Source: Rhodospirillales bacterium (GTDB lineage Bacteria > Pseudomonadota > Alphaproteobacteria > Reyranellales > Reyranellaceae). Taken from it: a DNA stretch of 7,160 bases. Where the stretch lies: assembly GCA_013205335.1 (NCBI GenBank), contig JABMNB010000529.1:1-7160 (forward strand), written 5' to 3'. Numbering within the stretch: the first letter of the stretch is position 1; each line of letters begins with the position of its first letter. Both the position numbers and the translations under genes were made by a program. Shown here piece by piece: positions 5,867-7,160 of the stretch. The notes beneath the pieces are model-generated. The model was not told the DNA's origin. It searched no databases and saw nothing but the letters and a program-made list of their open reading frames with translations.

Positions 5867-6733
5867 ATGAAAGGCATCGTTCTCTCCGGCGGCAGCGGCA
5901 CGCGGCTCTACCCCATGACTCGGGCAGCCAACAAGCAGCTCCTCCCGGTCTACAACAAGCCGATGGTCTATTACCCGCTCACCACCATGATGCTGGCGGG
6001 ATGCAGGGACATCCTGCTGATCGTGAATCCGGGTGACGTCGAAGCCTATCGCCGCCTGTTCGGTGACGGCCGGCAATGGGGCATCGACATAAGCTACGAG
6101 CCGCAGCTCAAGCCGGGCGGCATCGCAGAAGCCTTCATCATCGGCCGCAGCTTCATCGGCAATTCGCGGGTCGGCCTGATCCTGGGCGACAATCTCTTCT
6201 ATGGAGATTCGCTTCCCGAGGTCGCAGCACGCGGCGCCGGCGGCAGGGGCGCGTGGATCTATGCCTATTGGGTGGCCGACCCTACCGCATATGGTGTCGT
6301 GGAATTCGATGCCGGGCAGCGGCCGATCAGCATCGTCGAGAAGCCGAAGCAGCCCAGGTCGAACTGGGCGGTCACGGGCCTCTATTTCTACGATTCAGAT
6401 GTCTGCGACGTCGCCACACAGGTGCCGCGCTCGGCGCGCGGTGAGCTGGAGATCAGCGACATCAATGCGCATTACCTCAAAGCGGGCCAGCTAACCGTGG
6501 AGCGGCTGGGCCGCGGCTATGCCTGGCTCGACACCGGCACGCCGTCGAGCCTGCTGCGGGCGGCCCAGTTCGTCGAGACGGTCGAGGAGCGGCAGGGACT
6601 GCAGATTGGCAGCCCGGAGGAAATCGCCTGGCGCAAGGGCTACATCGACGATGGCGCCTTCGAAAAGCTGATCCACCCGATCCGCGAGAGCGAGTACGGC
6701 AAGTATCTGCAGCATCTTCTGGCGCGCCGATGA
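5867..6733 (+). CDS. rfbA: Glucose-1-phosphate thymidylyltransferase
   Basis: RfbA (RmlA) makes dTDP-glucose from dTTP and glucose-1-phosphate, the first step to dTDP-L-rhamnose and other surface-glycan sugars. The 288-residue product is the expected length (E. coli about 293). Visible motifs: the nucleotide-binding loop GGSGTRLYPMT (8-18), KQLLPVYNKPMVYYPL (23-38), the metal-site LGDNLFYGD (106-114, Asp108), VEKPKQPRSNWAVTGLYFYD (157-176), RGELEISDIN (191-200), and RGYAWLDTGT (216-225) with the second metal Asp222. ATG 5867 gives the canonical MKGIVLSGG start; ATG 5858 would add MAG and is also possible. Neither has a strong Shine-Dalgarno. rfbB, rfbC and rfbD are absent from the window, so the rest of the pathway lies elsewhere. 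Confidence 0.96.
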   Translation: MKGIVLSGGSGTRLYPMTRAANKQLLPVYNKPMVYYPLTTMMLAGCRDILLIVNPGDVEAYRRLFGDGRQWGIDISYEPQLKPGGIAEAFIIGRSFIGNSRVGLILGDNLFYGDSLPEVAARGAGGRGAWIYAYWVADPTAYGVVEFDAGQRPISIVEKPKQPRSNWAVTGLYFYDSDVCDVATQVPRSARGELEISDINAHYLKAGQLTVERLGRGYAWLDTGTPSSLLRAAQFVETVEERQGLQIGSPEEIAWRKGYIDDGAFEKLIHPIRESEYGKYLQHLLARR

Positions 6734-6737
6734 CGGG

Positions 6738-6757
6738 CTTGGCAGCCCCTTGCCAAG
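6738..6757 (+). terminator. Hairpin just after rfbA, possible terminator
   Basis: CTTGGCA (6738-6744) and TGCCAAG (6751-6757) form a perfect 7-base stem around GCCCCT, starting 4 bases after the rfbA stop codon. No T run follows, so Rho-independent termination is doubtful; it may protect the mRNA 3' end or work with Rho. Its right half overlaps an 11-base match to the anticodon arm of the nearby tRNA-Gly. Confidence 0.35.
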
Positions 6758-6816
6758 GGTACGGAAAAGCCCTATCAACGCCGCCTTCCGGACACCTACC
6801 CAGCCGGATACGGAGC

Positions 6817-6891
<75 letters not shown>

Positions 6892-6934
6892 ATTTCTACC
6901 AAAGTATCTTGCCGGCCCGGTCACCGGTTCGCAT

Positions 6935-6951
6935 CCCGGTCCCGGACCGGG
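6935..6951. repeat. GC-rich palindromes between tRNA-Gly and panC
   Basis: CCCGGTCC and GGACCGGG form a perfect 8+8 inverted repeat around one C. A smaller palindrome, CCGGT-C-ACCGG, lies at 6917-6927, and both share CCCGGTC. No T run follows. The structures could slow RNA polymerase after the tRNA gene; function is unproven. Confidence 0.4.
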
Positions 6952-6980
6952 GCGGGGCCTGATGCTTTCGGTCCTCTTCC

Positions 6981-6986
6981 TATAGA
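6981..6986 (+). promoter_or_regulatory. Weak -10-like element before panC
   Basis: TATAGA lies 68 bases before the panC ATG and is the best AT-rich hexamer in the gap. No clear -35 sits at the right distance, so this is a guess at the panC promoter. The rest of 6892-7053 holds the palindromes noted separately and nothing else that I can support. Confidence 0.25.
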
Positions 6987-7053
6987 TTGCGCGTCCCATT
7001 TTTGCCGCGGGCATGGTCTACGCGGCGGGCTCGTCAATGCGGAGAGGCCTCAA

Positions 7054-7160
7054 ATGAACACACCGACCGACCACGGCCTTCTCGTCGTCCGCAGCGTGGC
7101 GGATCTGCGCCGTGCCGTGGCGGGGTATCGCAAGGCCGGTCGCACGATCGGGCTGGTGCC
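7054..7160 (+). CDS. panC: Pantothenate synthetase, N-terminal part (runs off the window)
   Basis: Only about the first 35 residues are present. They read LLVVRSVADLRRAVAGYRKA and then GRTIGLVP, after which the window ends. The pattern V.R.VADLR.AV...R..G..IGLVP, normally continuing into TMGALHEGH, is the start of PanC. PanC joins pantoate and beta-alanine with ATP to make pantothenate, the precursor of CoA, in the cytosol. ATG 7054 is well supported by GGAGAGG at 7041-7047, with 6 bases between it and the start codon. The catalytic part is outside the window, so integrity cannot be checked. Confidence 0.88.
   Translation, partial: MNTPTDHGLLVVRSVADLRRAVAGYRKAGRTIGLV

Noticed and set aside
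7037..7057. Six-codon frame ATG CGG AGA GGC CTC AAA TGA overlapping the panC start
   Set aside because: It contains the panC Shine-Dalgarno, shows no run of regulatory codons and has no ribosome-binding site of its own; likely chance.

Overview
The window is a GC-rich, gene-dense chromosomal segment with short or no gaps between genes. It most resembles an alphaproteobacterium: the yggT - DUF167 - folD cluster, a ProXp-ala type trans-editing protein of the alphaproteobacterial kind, a GSCFA-domain protein and a tRNA gene with encoded CCA all fit. I cannot fix the genus from sequence alone. I see no transposase, integrase, phage gene or CRISPR array.

Layout. Plus strand, 1-1018: the 3' end of a RidA-family gene, then a 79-residue two-helix membrane protein, then a 214-residue membrane protein ending in an FHA-like domain. 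These three genes are spaced by 3-4 bases and look like one operon. The last two share their membrane module and look like tandem paralogs. Plus strand, 1097-2605: yggT, a DUF167 (YggU-like) gene and folD, with the DUF167 gene and folD overlapping by 8 bases. Minus strand, 2613-5844: a 575-residue GSCFA-TPR protein convergent with folD, then znuA (zinc-binding lipocalin-independent periplasmic protein of an ABC importer), then a ProXp-ala/YbaK-domain protein that is the first gene on this strand. Plus strand, 5867 to the end: rfbA, a tRNA-Gly(GCC) gene, a 162-base gap with GC-rich inverted repeats, and the start of panC, which runs off the window.

How the parts work together. The window is mostly housekeeping: enamine detoxification (RidA), one-carbon metabolism (FolD), tRNA proofreading (ProXp-ala), dTDP-sugar synthesis (RfbA), glycine decoding (tRNA-Gly) and pantothenate synthesis (PanC). 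The best regulatory signal is a perfect 15-base inverted repeat (CGTTATAATATAACG) filling the 17-base gap between the ProXp-ala stop codon and the znuA start. It matches the core of known Zur operators, so znuA is very probably repressed by zinc-loaded Zur. A hairpin with a short T run follows znuA and probably ends its transcript.

Most unusual points: an FHA-like domain lacking most of the residues that bind phosphothreonine; the tandem paralogous membrane modules, only one of which carries that domain; a GSCFA (SGNH-like) putative esterase fused to a TPR-like tail; a znuA promoter geometry that suggests a leaderless mRNA; and tRNA-like sequence fragments on both sides of the tRNA-Gly gene. 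I did not find a clear-cut new multi-gene system; the FHA/small-membrane pair is the best candidate for undescribed biology.
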